Origin: Faecalibacterium duncaniae
Lineage (GTDB): Bacteria > Bacillota > Clostridia > Oscillospirales > Ruminococcaceae
Reading direction: 5' to 3'
Length of the DNA: 64,000 bases
Assembly: GCF_010509575.1 (NCBI RefSeq)
Contig: NZ_CP048437.1
Span: 2,294,001-2,358,000 of the forward strand
Below, one piece after another: positions 1 through 7,993 of this stretch. Position numbers and translations under genes: made by a program. Numbering within the stretch: the stretch's first letter is position 1; every line of letters starts with the position of its first letter. The notes beneath the pieces were generated by a model. That model saw only the letters and a list, made by a program, of their open reading frames with translations. It searched no databases and had not been told where the DNA came from.

Positions 1-909
1 ATCGCTGCCGTAATAGTATTTGAGGATGCTCAGGGCATTGCGGCCCTGATTTGCCAGCGTGACCGTGCCCCACTGCTTGAGCCCCGGGCAGGTGACGGAC
101 TTTCCGTCACAGTATTCGGAGTAGTAGGGATTCACGGTGCCGGTCTTGCGGATGTAGGTGTTGAAGATGTCATCCGTCAGCTTTACCATCACATCGAACA
201 CAGTGCGGCCATGGACATAATACTGGTCGTAGCTGGTGGAGTTGGTGATATTGAAGGTGTAGCCCTTGCTGGGATACCACTCGGTGTAAATACGGTTGAG
301 CGCCAGCGAGATCTGGCAGTGGATGTTCGCTTTCAACGCTTCAATGGGCCAAGTGGGGTAGACCTCGCTGGAAGCCACATTGGCGATATAATCCCGGAAG
401 GACACCGTCACGTTCCGGGCCGAGGCGGCGGGCCTGCCCAGATGGACCGTGATATTTTTTGGCACGATGACCCGGTCCAGCACCCGGCTGCCGGTGCAGT
501 GCTCGGTGGGGGCCGGGCCGCTGCCGCCGTTCCCCGCAAACAAAGCGTGGGTGGGGATGATCACGGGCGGGTTGACGATGTCTTTTCCCTCCTCGGTGTC
601 CGGGATCATCTCAGGCCGGGCCAGCGTGACCTGCCCGGCAAAGATCTGGATACCCTGGATGCGGACGGTGCGGTAGCCCGGCTTTCTGGCCGTCAGGCTG
701 CACACGGCATAGGGCAGGGTCGTGGTGTTGTTCTCGTCCAGCGAGAGGGCGCAGGCCGGGGCACAGATGGCCACATCCTCGGCATTGCCCTCGGCATCGG
801 TGATGCGGTGAGCCGTGAAGCCGCTGCCGGTGATCACAACAGTCACTTCCTCCACCGGAGCCGACTGCCGGGGCCGATAGGTCTGGATACGCAGGATGCC
901 ATTCATCAT
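1..909 (-). CDS. SpoIID-domain cell-wall protein, partial (C-terminus off the window)
   Basis: The frame is open from an ATG at 909 to the window edge (303 codons seen). The start is set by an AGGAG box just upstream; a second ATG follows at once. Residues 1-90 look like an Ig/carboxypeptidase-regulatory fold (TDAEGNAED, KPGYRTVRIQGIQIF). After a linker, residues from about 150 match a SpoIID/LytB-like lytic domain: VSFRDYIANVASSEVYPTWP, with a Glu in the usual catalytic place, then an ALKANI...ALNRIY helix. From memory, clostridial relatives continue with C-terminal peptidoglycan-binding repeats, which would lie outside this window. Inferred role: modification of peptidoglycan or spore cortex. 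No signal peptide is visible at the N-terminus. Family assignment is fairly sure, exact function is not. Confidence 0.72.
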   Translation of the reverse strand, partial: MMNGILRIQTYRPRQSAPVEEVTVVITGSGFTAHRITDAEGNAEDVAICAPACALSLDENNTTTLPYAVCSLTARKPGYRTVRIQGIQIFAGQVTLARPEMIPDTEEGKDIVNPPVIIPTHALFAGNGGSGPAPTEHCTGSRVLDRVIVPKNITVHLGRPAASARNVTVSFRDYIANVASSEVYPTWPIEALKANIHCQISLALNRIYTEWYPSKGYTFNITNSTSYDQYYVHGRTVFDVMVKLTDDIFNTYIRKTGTVNPYYSEYCDGKSVTCPGLKQWGTVTLANQGRNALSILKYYYGSD

Positions 910-964
910 ATAAAAAAACTCCTTTGCCGATAAGCTGATTCTCTTACAGCTTATTCCGCAAAGG
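910..964 (-). terminator. Intrinsic terminator overlapping the Shine-Dalgarno of the SpoIID-domain gene
   Basis: On the minus strand CCTTTGC and TAAGCTG pair with CAGCTTA and GCAAAGG (arms 947-964 and 921-937), followed by AG and seven T. The final AAGG of the stem is part of the AAAGGAG ribosome-binding site of the gene starting at 909. It can therefore end the 64-aa gene transcript and also hide the next start. Confidence 0.75.
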
Positions 965-981
965 AGCAGAGGGTGCATTTT

Positions 982-1176
982 TCAGTTGATGTAGCAGCGG
1001 TCCTGACCCACCAGCCAGTCCTCGCACAGGCGCTCGGCTTCTTCCACGCTGCGGCTCACACAGCGGAACAGCGCCCCGTTCAGCGAACAATAGGAGTAGC
1101 GGACTTTGGGCACACCGTTCGCATCCTTAAACTGTTCACAGCGTTCCTGCCCGGGCATCAGATAAAATGGTTCCAT
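982..1176 (-). CDS. Small conserved-looking hypothetical protein (64 aa)
   Basis: Begins MEPFYLMPGQERCEQF and has a purine-rich AGGGGAG box about 11 bases upstream. It is soluble, without a membrane segment or signal peptide, and holds four cysteines (C13, C30, C39, C51 approximately) with an aromatic/basic centre (VRYSYCSLNGALFRCVSRS). No family is recognised. It lies directly upstream of the SpoIID-domain gene on the same strand, separated by a strong terminator hairpin, so the two may be read together only when the hairpin is bypassed. Proper start, good RBS and terminator argue that it is a real gene. Confidence 0.55.
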   Translation of the reverse strand: MEPFYLMPGQERCEQFKDANGVPKVRYSYCSLNGALFRCVSRSVEEAERLCEDWLVGQDRCYIN

Positions 1177-1374
1177 TTTCCACGCGCTCCCCTTATTTTT
1201 GTCATGTTATGGCATTTCACGGCACCGCCGCGCAACACCTTGCCTATTGTATCACCATCCGGCGGCAAAGGCTATTCGCCGATTGGACAAAAAGTACCGT
1301 GATTCTTCGGCCATGATTGCCATTGACAAGGTGTTTTTCACATTTTGCCGCGGGCGCAGCGGTCGGTCCCACCC

Positions 1375-2316
1375 TTACACGACCATGCACCACAGCGGGG
1401 TTGTGATGAGGGAGAGCACCGTAGAGACCGCCACGCACTTGCTGGCAAAGGCGGAATCCCCGCCGTACTTTTCCGCCAGAACTGCGGTCACACCGCCCAT
1501 GGGCATGGCAGCCAGCACCACGGAAACACCGGTCACAAGGCTCTCCGCGCCGCAGAGCCTGCAGCCCAGCAGCACCGCCGCCGGGATAAGCCCCAGCCGG
1601 ATGATGCAGTAGAGAAAGCAGTCCTTATCCCAGAGTTTGCCCATCCGGCTGCTGCCGATGATGGCACCGATCAGGATCATGGAAACATCCATGTTGCAAT
1701 TGCTCAGGCTCTTGACGGTGCGGCCCAAAAAGCCGGGCAGCGGCAGCTGAGAGGCCATCAGCACCATGCCCACCACGACCGCCAGGATGCAGGGGTGGGT
1801 GAATGTTTTCCGCAGCACGGCCCTGCGGTCTGCCCGCATCTCCTCTTTGGAAGCGGGCTTTTCGTCCTGCAGAAAGTAGCTCACGCCCACCGACCACATT
1901 GCCACGCGCTGGGGGATAAGGTAGATGGAGCTGAGCAGCAGGCCGCTGCTGCCCCAGATGCCGTCCACCAGTGCGCTGCCCAGAAACGCACCGTTGGAGC
2001 AGACCGTGCCATACTGGTAAACGCTCCGCCTTGCAAAGGGCAGCCAGTTGTAGCCCAGGGCACACAGCACCACACAGCCGATCTGCAGCGCCAGCGAGAT
2101 CACAAGGATCGACGCACTGCTCTTCAGCACATCCCAGCTGAACTCCACCAGAAACGACTGGATGATGTTCGCGGGCAGGATGACATTGATGAGCAGGTCG
2201 GTCAGGCACTTGCGTCCCTGCGCATTGATGATGCCCTTTCGGGCCAGAAAAAAGCCAATGAGGGTCAGCAGCGCAAGCTGGCCCTGCAATGTCAGCAGAC
2301 TTGAGATCTCAGCCAT
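1375..2316 (-). CDS. AEC (auxin efflux carrier) family transporter
   Basis: A 313-residue membrane protein of about ten hydrophobic segments, the normal size for the AEC/PIN-like permeases that move small organic acids or amino-acid derivatives across the cytoplasmic membrane. Typical features are an N-terminal segment LALLTLIGFFLARKGIIN, the family-like LTDLLINVILPANIIQSF, and a C-terminal half starting after the cytoplasmic loop near residue 165. The ATG at 2316 is chosen over an upstream in-frame GTG/TTG because AGGAGG lies 4-5 bases before it. It has its own promoter (2361-2389) downstream of the histidine kinase. Substrate cannot be told from sequence; malate, lactate or amino-acid export are possibilities in this family. 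Confidence 0.8.
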   Translation of the reverse strand: MAEISSLLTLQGQLALLTLIGFFLARKGIINAQGRKCLTDLLINVILPANIIQSFLVEFSWDVLKSSASILVISLALQIGCVVLCALGYNWLPFARRSVYQYGTVCSNGAFLGSALVDGIWGSSGLLLSSIYLIPQRVAMWSVGVSYFLQDEKPASKEEMRADRRAVLRKTFTHPCILAVVVGMVLMASQLPLPGFLGRTVKSLSNCNMDVSMILIGAIIGSSRMGKLWDKDCFLYCIIRLGLIPAAVLLGCRLCGAESLVTGVSVVLAAMPMGGVTAVLAEKYGGDSAFASKCVAVSTVLSLITTPLWCMVV

Positions 2317-2360
2317 GATTCCTCCTGTGTTTTGCACCAAAAAAAGACTTCTTTGTTCAA

Positions 2361-2389
2361 AGTATAAGAAATCCGGCCGGGAAAAGCAA
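2361..2389 (-). promoter_or_regulatory. Sigma-A-type promoter for the AEC transporter
   Basis: Minus-strand -35 TTGCTT (2384-2389), 17-base spacer, -10 TATACT (2361-2366), placed about 45 bases before the AEC start. Confidence 0.6.
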
Positions 2390-2405
2390 GGATTCCGATA
2401 ACTTT

Positions 2406-3770
2406 TCAGTCCAGCGGCAGGTACACCACCGCTTTGGCACCGTGGGGGCTGTTCTGTCCGAACACTGCCCTGCCGCCATGGGCGGCGGCGATCTGCTGCA
2501 CTACATATAAGCCAAGGATATGGGGTGCATTTTCGGCAGGCTCCACAGCGTTCAGTGCCGCCAGAACGGCAGCCGGATAGCCGATGCCGTCATCCGCCAC
2601 GGTCAGGCAGAAGCGCTCCCCTGCCCGCCGGGTGTGCACGGTAATGTTCACCGGCTTTGAGTTATGCCGGACACTGTTGTTCAGCAGGTTTTCCAGCAGC
2701 CGTGCCAGCAGCGCCTCATCCACCGAAAGCACCGTCTGCTCTGCTGGTTCTTCCTGTTCCAGTGTGATCCCGCAGTGCTCCGCCAGCGGGCTTTCGCAAA
2801 ACTGCGCCACCAGCTGCCGGAACAGCGGCCCTGCCCGGAGGTCTTTCCGGCGCAGGGGTTGGGCACCGTATTCCAGCTTACTGGTCAGGTTCAGGTCATC
2901 AATGAGGGTGCGCAGCTTTTCGCACTGGGTGCGGATGCCGGCCGCTTTCTGCCGGGAGCTGTCCGGCAAAAGTGCATCCTGTTCCAACTGCTCCGCCCAG
3001 CCTAAGATCAGCGCCAGCGGGGTGCGCACGTCATGGCTGACCCCTGCGATCCACTGGGTGCGGGCGTTGTCCCGCCGGGAAAGCATCTCATTTTTGGCTT
3101 GCAGCTGCGCCCCGGTCCGGTTCAGCTTTTCTGCCAGTTCCCCGGCAAAACCGTCGGTAGGCAGCCGGACAGTCTGCCCCTGCGCCAGTGCATCCAGACC
3201 GTTTGCCACGGTCTCCAGCCGCTTTGCCCCCCGCCAGCTCAGCCAGAAGCAGAGCACCAGACCCAGCATCAGCAATCCCAGCGCTGCCGCCGGGAGCACC
3301 CGCACCATGCTCAGAGCAAAGTCCGGTGAGCTGTAAATGCTGTACTTCCACAGGCTCCCCTTTGGCAGCCCGATGACGAACAGCCCGTAGGGTTCTGTCC
3401 AGCAGAACACCGGGTAATCCGCCAGATACCAGCGGGAAAATTTGGCGATATCGCCGGGAGTGTAGGCATGGTTCAGATCCTGCGGCAGGCTGTAGCTCCA
3501 GCGGATGTTTCCCACATCGTCCAGTACCATCGCCCACTCGTAGCCGTTCATCCACTCCTGCGGGGTGCGTTCTGTCCCAAAGGCAAGCCCTTCGGCGGTC
3601 TCCACCATAGAATCCGCGATCTCGCTGGAGGAATACTCCCGCTGCGGCAGGCGGCAGCTCTCCTGCCAACCCAGCCAGCCCAGCACCGCAACACCGGAAA
3701 ACAACAGCAGCAGAACAATGCCCACCGCCGCCAGCACATACCGCCGGATCAGGCGCACAAAGGTTTTCAT
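2406..3770 (-). CDS. Sensor histidine kinase (two-component system)
   Basis: 454 residues. Two membrane segments (about 12-34 and 155-180) bracket an extracellular sensor region of about 120 residues rich in Trp/Tyr; a HAMP-like linker follows (RLETVANGLDALAQG). The dimerisation H box is GVSHDVRTPLALILGW with the phospho-accepting His near residue 247; the N box is LLENLLNNSVRHN and the G1 box is DDGIGYP. It phosphorylates the response regulator encoded just upstream; the two genes overlap by 4 bases (ATGA). The pair is divergent from a LanFEG-like ABC operon, so it probably senses a lantibiotic or similar envelope stress and controls that operon. The medium-size sensor domain differs from the very short loop of BceS-type sensors. 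Confidence 0.88.
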   Translation of the reverse strand: MKTFVRLIRRYVLAAVGIVLLLLFSGVAVLGWLGWQESCRLPQREYSSSEIADSMVETAEGLAFGTERTPQEWMNGYEWAMVLDDVGNIRWSYSLPQDLNHAYTPGDIAKFSRWYLADYPVFCWTEPYGLFVIGLPKGSLWKYSIYSSPDFALSMVRVLPAAALGLLMLGLVLCFWLSWRGAKRLETVANGLDALAQGQTVRLPTDGFAGELAEKLNRTGAQLQAKNEMLSRRDNARTQWIAGVSHDVRTPLALILGWAEQLEQDALLPDSSRQKAAGIRTQCEKLRTLIDDLNLTSKLEYGAQPLRRKDLRAGPLFRQLVAQFCESPLAEHCGITLEQEEPAEQTVLSVDEALLARLLENLLNNSVRHNSKPVNITVHTRRAGERFCLTVADDGIGYPAAVLAALNAVEPAENAPHILGLYVVQQIAAAHGGRAVFGQNSPHGAKAVVYLPLD

Positions 3771-4486
3771 GCTTCTTCCCCCTTTGTCAGCTTATAGCCA
3801 ATGCCCCGCACCGTCCGCAGAAACTGCGGCGCACCGGGTTCGGCTTCCAGCTTCTCCCGCAGATGCCGGATATGTACACCCAGACTGTTCTCGTAGCCAT
3901 AGTAATCTGCGCCCCAGACCGCCGCACAAAGGGCATCGTAGGTAACGATGTGTCCCCGGTTCTCTGCCAATTTCCGCAGCAGCGCCAGCTCGGTAGCAGT
4001 CAGCGCCAGTGTTTTGCCCTCTGGCAGGGTAACAATGGCATCATTCAGGTCTACGCACCGCTCCCCCAGCTGCAAAGGTGCCGGTTTTGTACGGGACAGC
4101 TCTGCCCGGTACGCCCGCTGCAAAATATGCTGCACCCGCAGCAGCAGTTCCTGCATCAGAAAGGGCTTGGTCAGGTAGTCATCTGCGCCAAGACCCAGCC
4201 CGAACAGACGGTCGGCATCCGCGTCCCGTGCGAAGAGGAACAGCGCCGGAACGTCCGCTTTTGCCCGCAACGCCCGGAACAGCGAAAAGCCGTCCCCATC
4301 CGGCAGGTTGATATCCAGGATCATCAGCTCCGGCTGCTCTGCCGCAAAGCAGGCGCGGGCACTCCCGCAGCTTTGGGCGGTTCTGATATGGCCATATCCT
4401 GCGCCCCGCAGCTGCTCACACAGCAGTGCCAGCAGCTCGGCGTTGTCATCCACAAGCAGGAGCTTTGCATCATAAATGGTATCCAT
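3767..4486 (-). CDS. OmpR-family response regulator
   Basis: 239 residues: receiver domain 1-120 with acidic pocket VDDN, phospho-acceptor D58 (ILDINLPDGDG) and K107 (LTKPF); then a winged-helix DNA-binding domain about 140-235 (TATELALLRKLAENRGHIVTYDALCAAVW, split here for length; and GIGYKL at the end). The conserved Thr/Ser that normally follows the fourth strand is replaced by Phe (F85 in ALFLFARD), an unusual substitution that may alter switching. It forms an operon with the kinase downstream (4-base overlap). Three helically phased TTTAAG boxes in the divergent intergenic region are candidate binding sites. Likely target: the LanFEG-like operon. Confidence 0.88.
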   Translation of the reverse strand: MDTIYDAKLLLVDDNAELLALLCEQLRGAGYGHIRTAQSCGSARACFAAEQPELMILDINLPDGDGFSLFRALRAKADVPALFLFARDADADRLFGLGLGADDYLTKPFLMQELLLRVQHILQRAYRAELSRTKPAPLQLGERCVDLNDAIVTLPEGKTLALTATELALLRKLAENRGHIVTYDALCAAVWGADYYGYENSLGVHIRHLREKLEAEPGAPQFLRTVRGIGYKLTKGEEA

Positions 4487-4553
4487 AAGGGCAGTTCTCC
4501 TTTCCCGCCTTTACTATACCACACTTTTCACGCCGCAGCGGAAAACACCTGCA

Positions 4554-4610
4554 AATTTAAGGGGAATTTAAGCTGCGCTTCCGGTCAGTTTAAGGCAGCG
4601 GGTGTATTCT
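4554..4610 (+). promoter_or_regulatory. Three phased TTTAAG direct repeats, candidate response-regulator operator upstream of lanF
   Basis: TTTAAG occurs at 4556-4561, 4567-4572 and 4589-4594, start-to-start distances 11 and 22 bases, i.e. on one face of the helix. A TATTCT -10-like element lies at 4605-4610 and the LanF start at 4652. OmpR-family regulators commonly bind such direct repeats upstream of ABC immunity operons; the assignment is inferred from position. Confidence 0.5.
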
Positions 4611-4651
4611 GGCATCGTTCCGAAAACCATGAATGCGAAAGGAGACCATTT

Positions 4652-5578
4652 ATGAAACCTGTGATTGAGACCCATGCCCTTTGCAAAAACTACCATGGCC
4701 GTCCGGTGGTGGATCATTTGAACCTGACTGTCCCGGAGGGCTGTGTTTACGGCTTTTTAGGCCCCAACGGTGCGGGCAAATCCACCACCATGAAGATGCT
4801 GCTGGGGCTTGTACACCCCACCGGCGGCAGTGTGGAACTGCTGGGGCACACCCTGAACGAAGCAAACCGCATTGCCCTGCTGCGACAGACCGGCAGTCTG
4901 ATCGAATCCCCCTCCGGTTACCTGCACCTGACCGCCCGGGAAAACCTTTCCATCGTGGCTGACTTGAAAGACGTGGACCGGAAGGACATCAGCCGGGTAC
5001 TGGAGATCGTGCACCTGACCAAAGACGCTGACCGGAAGGTGGGGCAGTATTCCCTTGGCATGAAGCAGCGGCTGGGCATTGCCATGGCGCTGCTGGGCAG
5101 CCCCAAACTGCTGATCTTGGACGAACCTACGAATGGTCTGGACCCGGCAGGCATTCAGGAGATGCGCAGTCTGATTGCTTCCATGCCCCAGACCACCGGA
5201 GCCACCGTGCTGATCTCCAGCCACCTGCTGGGCGAGATCGAGCAGATGGTGGATCAGGTGGGCATCCTGAACCACGGCAAACTGCTGTTCGAGGGTTCTT
5301 TGCAGCAGCTGCAAAAGCACAGCCGGGGCGGCATTCTGCTGCGGGTGCTGGACGCACCCAAAGCCGCAGCCGTCCTGCAGCAGCAGGGAGTAAAAGCCGC
5401 TGCACCGGCAGACCAGCCGGACACCCTGCAGCTGCCCCCGCTGCCGGACGAAGCGCTGGCGGCACTGGTCTGCACTCTTGCCGAAAGCGGCGTGGGTGTG
5501 GTGGGTCTGACTGCCCAGACAAAGAGCCTTGAGGACATCTTCCTCAGCCTGACCCAGACCAGCGGGGAGGTGGCGTAA
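4652..5578 (+). CDS. LanF/BcrA-type ABC transporter ATP-binding protein
   Basis: 308 residues, starting at ATG 4652 behind GAAAGGAG; a longer upstream open frame crosses the divergent promoter and is not the gene. Walker A GPNGAGKST, signature YSLGMKQRLGIAMAL, Walker B LLILDEPTNGLDP and a switch His in ISSHLL are all present. The C-terminal 80 residues are the accessory region typical of bacitracin/lantibiotic immunity subunits. It should energise export or expulsion of a peptide antibiotic from the membrane together with the LanE- and LanG-like permeases downstream. LanE begins one base after the LanF stop, so they are translationally linked. No lantibiotic precursor or modification gene is present, so this is a self-standing resistance module. 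Confidence 0.88.
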   Translation: MKPVIETHALCKNYHGRPVVDHLNLTVPEGCVYGFLGPNGAGKSTTMKMLLGLVHPTGGSVELLGHTLNEANRIALLRQTGSLIESPSGYLHLTARENLSIVADLKDVDRKDISRVLEIVHLTKDADRKVGQYSLGMKQRLGIAMALLGSPKLLILDEPTNGLDPAGIQEMRSLIASMPQTTGATVLISSHLLGEIEQMVDQVGILNHGKLLFEGSLQQLQKHSRGGILLRVLDAPKAAAVLQQQGVKAAAPADQPDTLQLPPLPDEALAALVCTLAESGVGVVGLTAQTKSLEDIFLSLTQTSGEVA

Positions 5579-5579
5579 G

Positions 5580-6329
5580 ATGGCAGCTTTCCGTGCAGAA
5601 CTGCAAAAAGCCCACCGTCGGCACGACCTTGCTCTCTGCCTGCTCATCCCCGGCATTGTCGTGCTATGGGTGGGTGGCCTTGCCCCGGCAGACCCGGAGG
5701 AGCTCGCCAACGGTTACAGCGCCCTGCTTTACAGCCTGCCCGTCATTGAAGCCATTCTGATGCCGGTGATGATGGCAGTGCTGGCCTCCCGGCTGTGGGA
5801 TATGGAGATCAAAGGCAACACCACAAAGCTGCTCTACACCCTGCAGAGCCGCCGCAGCCTGTTTGCAGGCAAAGCTGTCTTTGGGGTGCTGGAGGTGCTG
5901 TTGGTCACGGTGCTGGAGCTGGCCTGTGTTCCGGTGCTGGGGCGCGTTCATGGTTATACCGAAGCCTTTCCCACTGGGCAGCTGGTCTACCTATTCATCT
6001 GCACGCTGGCTGTGGACGCAATGCTCTTCTTTGGCGAATTTCTGCTGATGCTGTGGGTGGGCAATCCCCTGCCGGCGCTCTGCGTGGGCATCGTAGGGGC
6101 GCTGGTGGGGCTGTTCTCTGCTTTTATGCCGCCGATTGCCAGTTATTTTGTGCCCTTTGGGTACTACATCCCTCTGAGCGCCTACGAAGTGGCGAACTGG
6201 GACAAGGCCACCCACACCGTCACCTACGGCACACGCCCCTTCAACTGGGTGCTGCTGGCCTTCACCCTTGCGCTGGGCGCTGTGCTGTTTGCCCTTGCGT
6301 GGCGCAAGGTACAGGACGAGACCTGCTAA
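5580..6329 (+). CDS. LanE/MutE-type lantibiotic immunity ABC permease
   Basis: 249 residues with six hydrophobic segments (about 18-36, 50-72, 100-120, 133-158, 165-190, 222-242), the size and plan of the first permease in LanFEG immunity transporters. The N-terminal FRAELQKAHRRHD and the following LALCLLIPGIVVLWVG fit the family. ATG at 5580 has GGGGAGG 9 bases upstream inside the end of LanF. The partner permease LanG should follow directly but is displaced by about 1.7 kb because of an inserted IS110-type element and a palindromic repeat. The reading frame itself is intact. Confidence 0.82.
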   Translation: MAAFRAELQKAHRRHDLALCLLIPGIVVLWVGGLAPADPEELANGYSALLYSLPVIEAILMPVMMAVLASRLWDMEIKGNTTKLLYTLQSRRSLFAGKAVFGVLEVLLVTVLELACVPVLGRVHGYTEAFPTGQLVYLFICTLAVDAMLFFGEFLLMLWVGNPLPALCVGIVGALVGLFSAFMPPIASYFVPFGYYIPLSAYEVANWDKATHTVTYGTRPFNWVLLAFTLALGAVLFALAWRKVQDETC

Positions 6330-6379
6330 TAAAAGTCAAGTCCTAAAACAAGAAAATTCGCTAAACAACCGCTGCCCAT

Positions 6380-6494
6380 GACAAACAGCATTCAAATGCT
6401 GTTCAAAACACAGCGAGGGCGACGGAGGGGATAGCAAAGCAAGCCCAGCCAGCCCTCGCAAAATCAGGATAGCATTTGAATGCTTCGGTTTGTC
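6380..6494. repeat. Nested inverted repeat (REP-like), about 115 bp
   Basis: Outer arms GACAAAC-AGCATTCAAATGCT (6380-6400) and AGCATTTGAATGCT-TCG-GTTTGTC (6471-6494) are complementary apart from a 3-base bulge; inner arms GCGAGGG (6413-6419) and CCCTCGC (6453-6459) also pair. The outer arm is itself nearly palindromic. It lies between LanE and the IS110 transposase. IS110 elements are known to favour REP-like palindromes as targets, so this may be the target or a separate interspersed element. Confidence 0.6.
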
Positions 6495-6578
6495 AAGGGT
6501 TCGCTGCGCCAGCTAGGTAGTTCTTTGGATTTAGCTCAGGCTCAAGAGGGGTTATGTCCTAAAAACAAATATCCATGC

Positions 6579-7784
6579 TTACTGTGAGCATTCAGAGTCC
6601 ATTACAGCTTTCACTCTAGCATAGTAGATTCGTAAGAACTTGTTGGCCGAAGCCATCATGTAGACTTTGTAGGGTTTTCCTTCAGAACGCTTTTTGTTCA
6701 TGAACTGAAAAACAGGTTCATCCTGTGGCTGTGTTTGCAAAATAACGGTCATAATTAGAAAAAGCGTCCTACGCAAAACGGCAGAACCAACTTTACTGAT
6801 TCCTTTGTCGTTTCCCATTATCTTGCCGGAGTCGTTCGGCTGAGGTTCGATTCCAGCAAAAGCAATGAGAGATTTCTTGGAGGAGAAGCGGCGGACGTCT
6901 CCAATCTCAGCCATCAACTGAGGACCGAGAGAAGGGCCAACGCCGTACATTTCCATCACGGTATCAAATTCAGGAAGCTGTTGAGAAAGACGGAGCATCT
7001 CCTGCTGGAATGCAGCCACTGACTTAGAGACAGCTTTAAGTTGAGCAACCTGTTGCTGAATAAGGAGTTTTGAAGTTGGAGATTTCGGAAGAGAAGTTGC
7101 ATTGACAGCACAGGAATAGATCTCATCCGATTTTGAGCGAGTGAAATTGTATCTATGCTTCTGACACCATTTCAGATATTTCTTAGCAAAAGCATCCGCG
7201 GAAAGGCTTGAAACACACCCGCTGTGCCAGAATTCTCCAATAAAATCGACCCATTTTTCACATCCATTGCTCTTTGCAGGGCTTGAAAATAAATTATTTG
7301 CATCCGGAAAGGTCAGGTCAAGAGATGAAATCAGATTATTCTTCAGCATAGTACGAATCGCTACGGCCTGCTGGTACTGGCGATAACAATTCTTCAAAGC
7401 CAGCCGGGCCTCATCTTCTGGAAGATACTGCCGCAGCCGTGTCCACTTGTCGAGCGTATAATTGGCGATTTTAACAGCGTCCTTCTTATCTGTCTTAACG
7501 CGCCTTAAACTGTTGTTATCGTAGTCATGAATTAGAACAGGATTGACTACGGAAACAAATAAACCCGCATTGTGTAAAACGAAAGCAACTGGTTTGTGGT
7601 AATTCCCGGTGGCTTCCAGAACAACGCGGGTCTCTCCGTCCAGAGCTTTGAGCTTCCCAGCCAGATCGTTCAGGTTCTGGGCGGTATGTAAAACTTCAAA
7701 GGGTTCGAGTACCACTTCTCCGAAGGAACGCATAACACAAACCATGCTCTTTCCTTTGGAAACGTCAATGCCTACTGCGTTCAT
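6579..7784 (-). CDS. IS110-family DEDD transposase
   Basis: 401 residues from ATG 7784 with GGAGG 7 bases upstream; an in-frame extension to 7862 lacks an RBS and runs through the proposed bridge RNA. N-terminal RuvC-like DEDD domain: VGIDVSKG (first Asp), VLEATGNYHKP (Glu), RRVKTDKKDAVKIANY (Asp pair). C-terminal Tnp domain contains MYGVGPSLGPQLMAEIGDVRRF and AFAGIEPQPNDSGK with the catalytic Ser. It recombines the element through a bridge-RNA-guided mechanism in characterised IS110 members. No frameshift or stop is seen, so it may be active. Confidence 0.93.
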   Translation of the reverse strand: MNAVGIDVSKGKSMVCVMRSFGEVVLEPFEVLHTAQNLNDLAGKLKALDGETRVVLEATGNYHKPVAFVLHNAGLFVSVVNPVLIHDYDNNSLRRVKTDKKDAVKIANYTLDKWTRLRQYLPEDEARLALKNCYRQYQQAVAIRTMLKNNLISSLDLTFPDANNLFSSPAKSNGCEKWVDFIGEFWHSGCVSSLSADAFAKKYLKWCQKHRYNFTRSKSDEIYSCAVNATSLPKSPTSKLLIQQQVAQLKAVSKSVAAFQQEMLRLSQQLPEFDTVMEMYGVGPSLGPQLMAEIGDVRRFSSKKSLIAFAGIEPQPNDSGKIMGNDKGISKVGSAVLRRTLFLIMTVILQTQPQDEPVFQFMNKKRSEGKPYKVYMMASANKFLRIYYARVKAVMDSECSQ

Positions 7785-7799
7785 GATTTTTCCTCCATT

Positions 7800-7993
7800 A
7801 TTTTGTATTTGCAACTGGAATCCATCTTTTACTCGTTGCCGATTCAATCTATTGGGTGACACGAGCGCTCCGCTTGGCGGTGGCTCAACCTGCTTAAAAC
7901 GAATGCTACAACAAGAGAGATGTCTAACTGTCTCGTCAGCGGACGTGAAAGCCCAGGGAGGTGAACGTTAGCCGATTACTCTCTTATTGTAGC
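7800..7993 (-). ncRNA. Candidate IS110 bridge RNA region
   Basis: IS110-group elements encode the bridge RNA in the non-coding end upstream of the transposase. Here that stretch folds strongly: arms GCTACAACAAGAGAG (7905-7919) and CTCTCTTATTGTAGC (7979-7993) pair over 15 positions with one mismatch, enclosing a second smaller hairpin near 7918-7935. A further small stem (cgctccgcttggcgg, 7866-7880) is closer to the transposase. The exact RNA ends and guide loops cannot be assigned by eye. Confidence 0.5.

Noticed and set aside
6380..6494. Terminal inverted repeats of the IS
   Set aside because: Both arms lie on one side of the transposase, and IS110 elements lack terminal inverted repeats.
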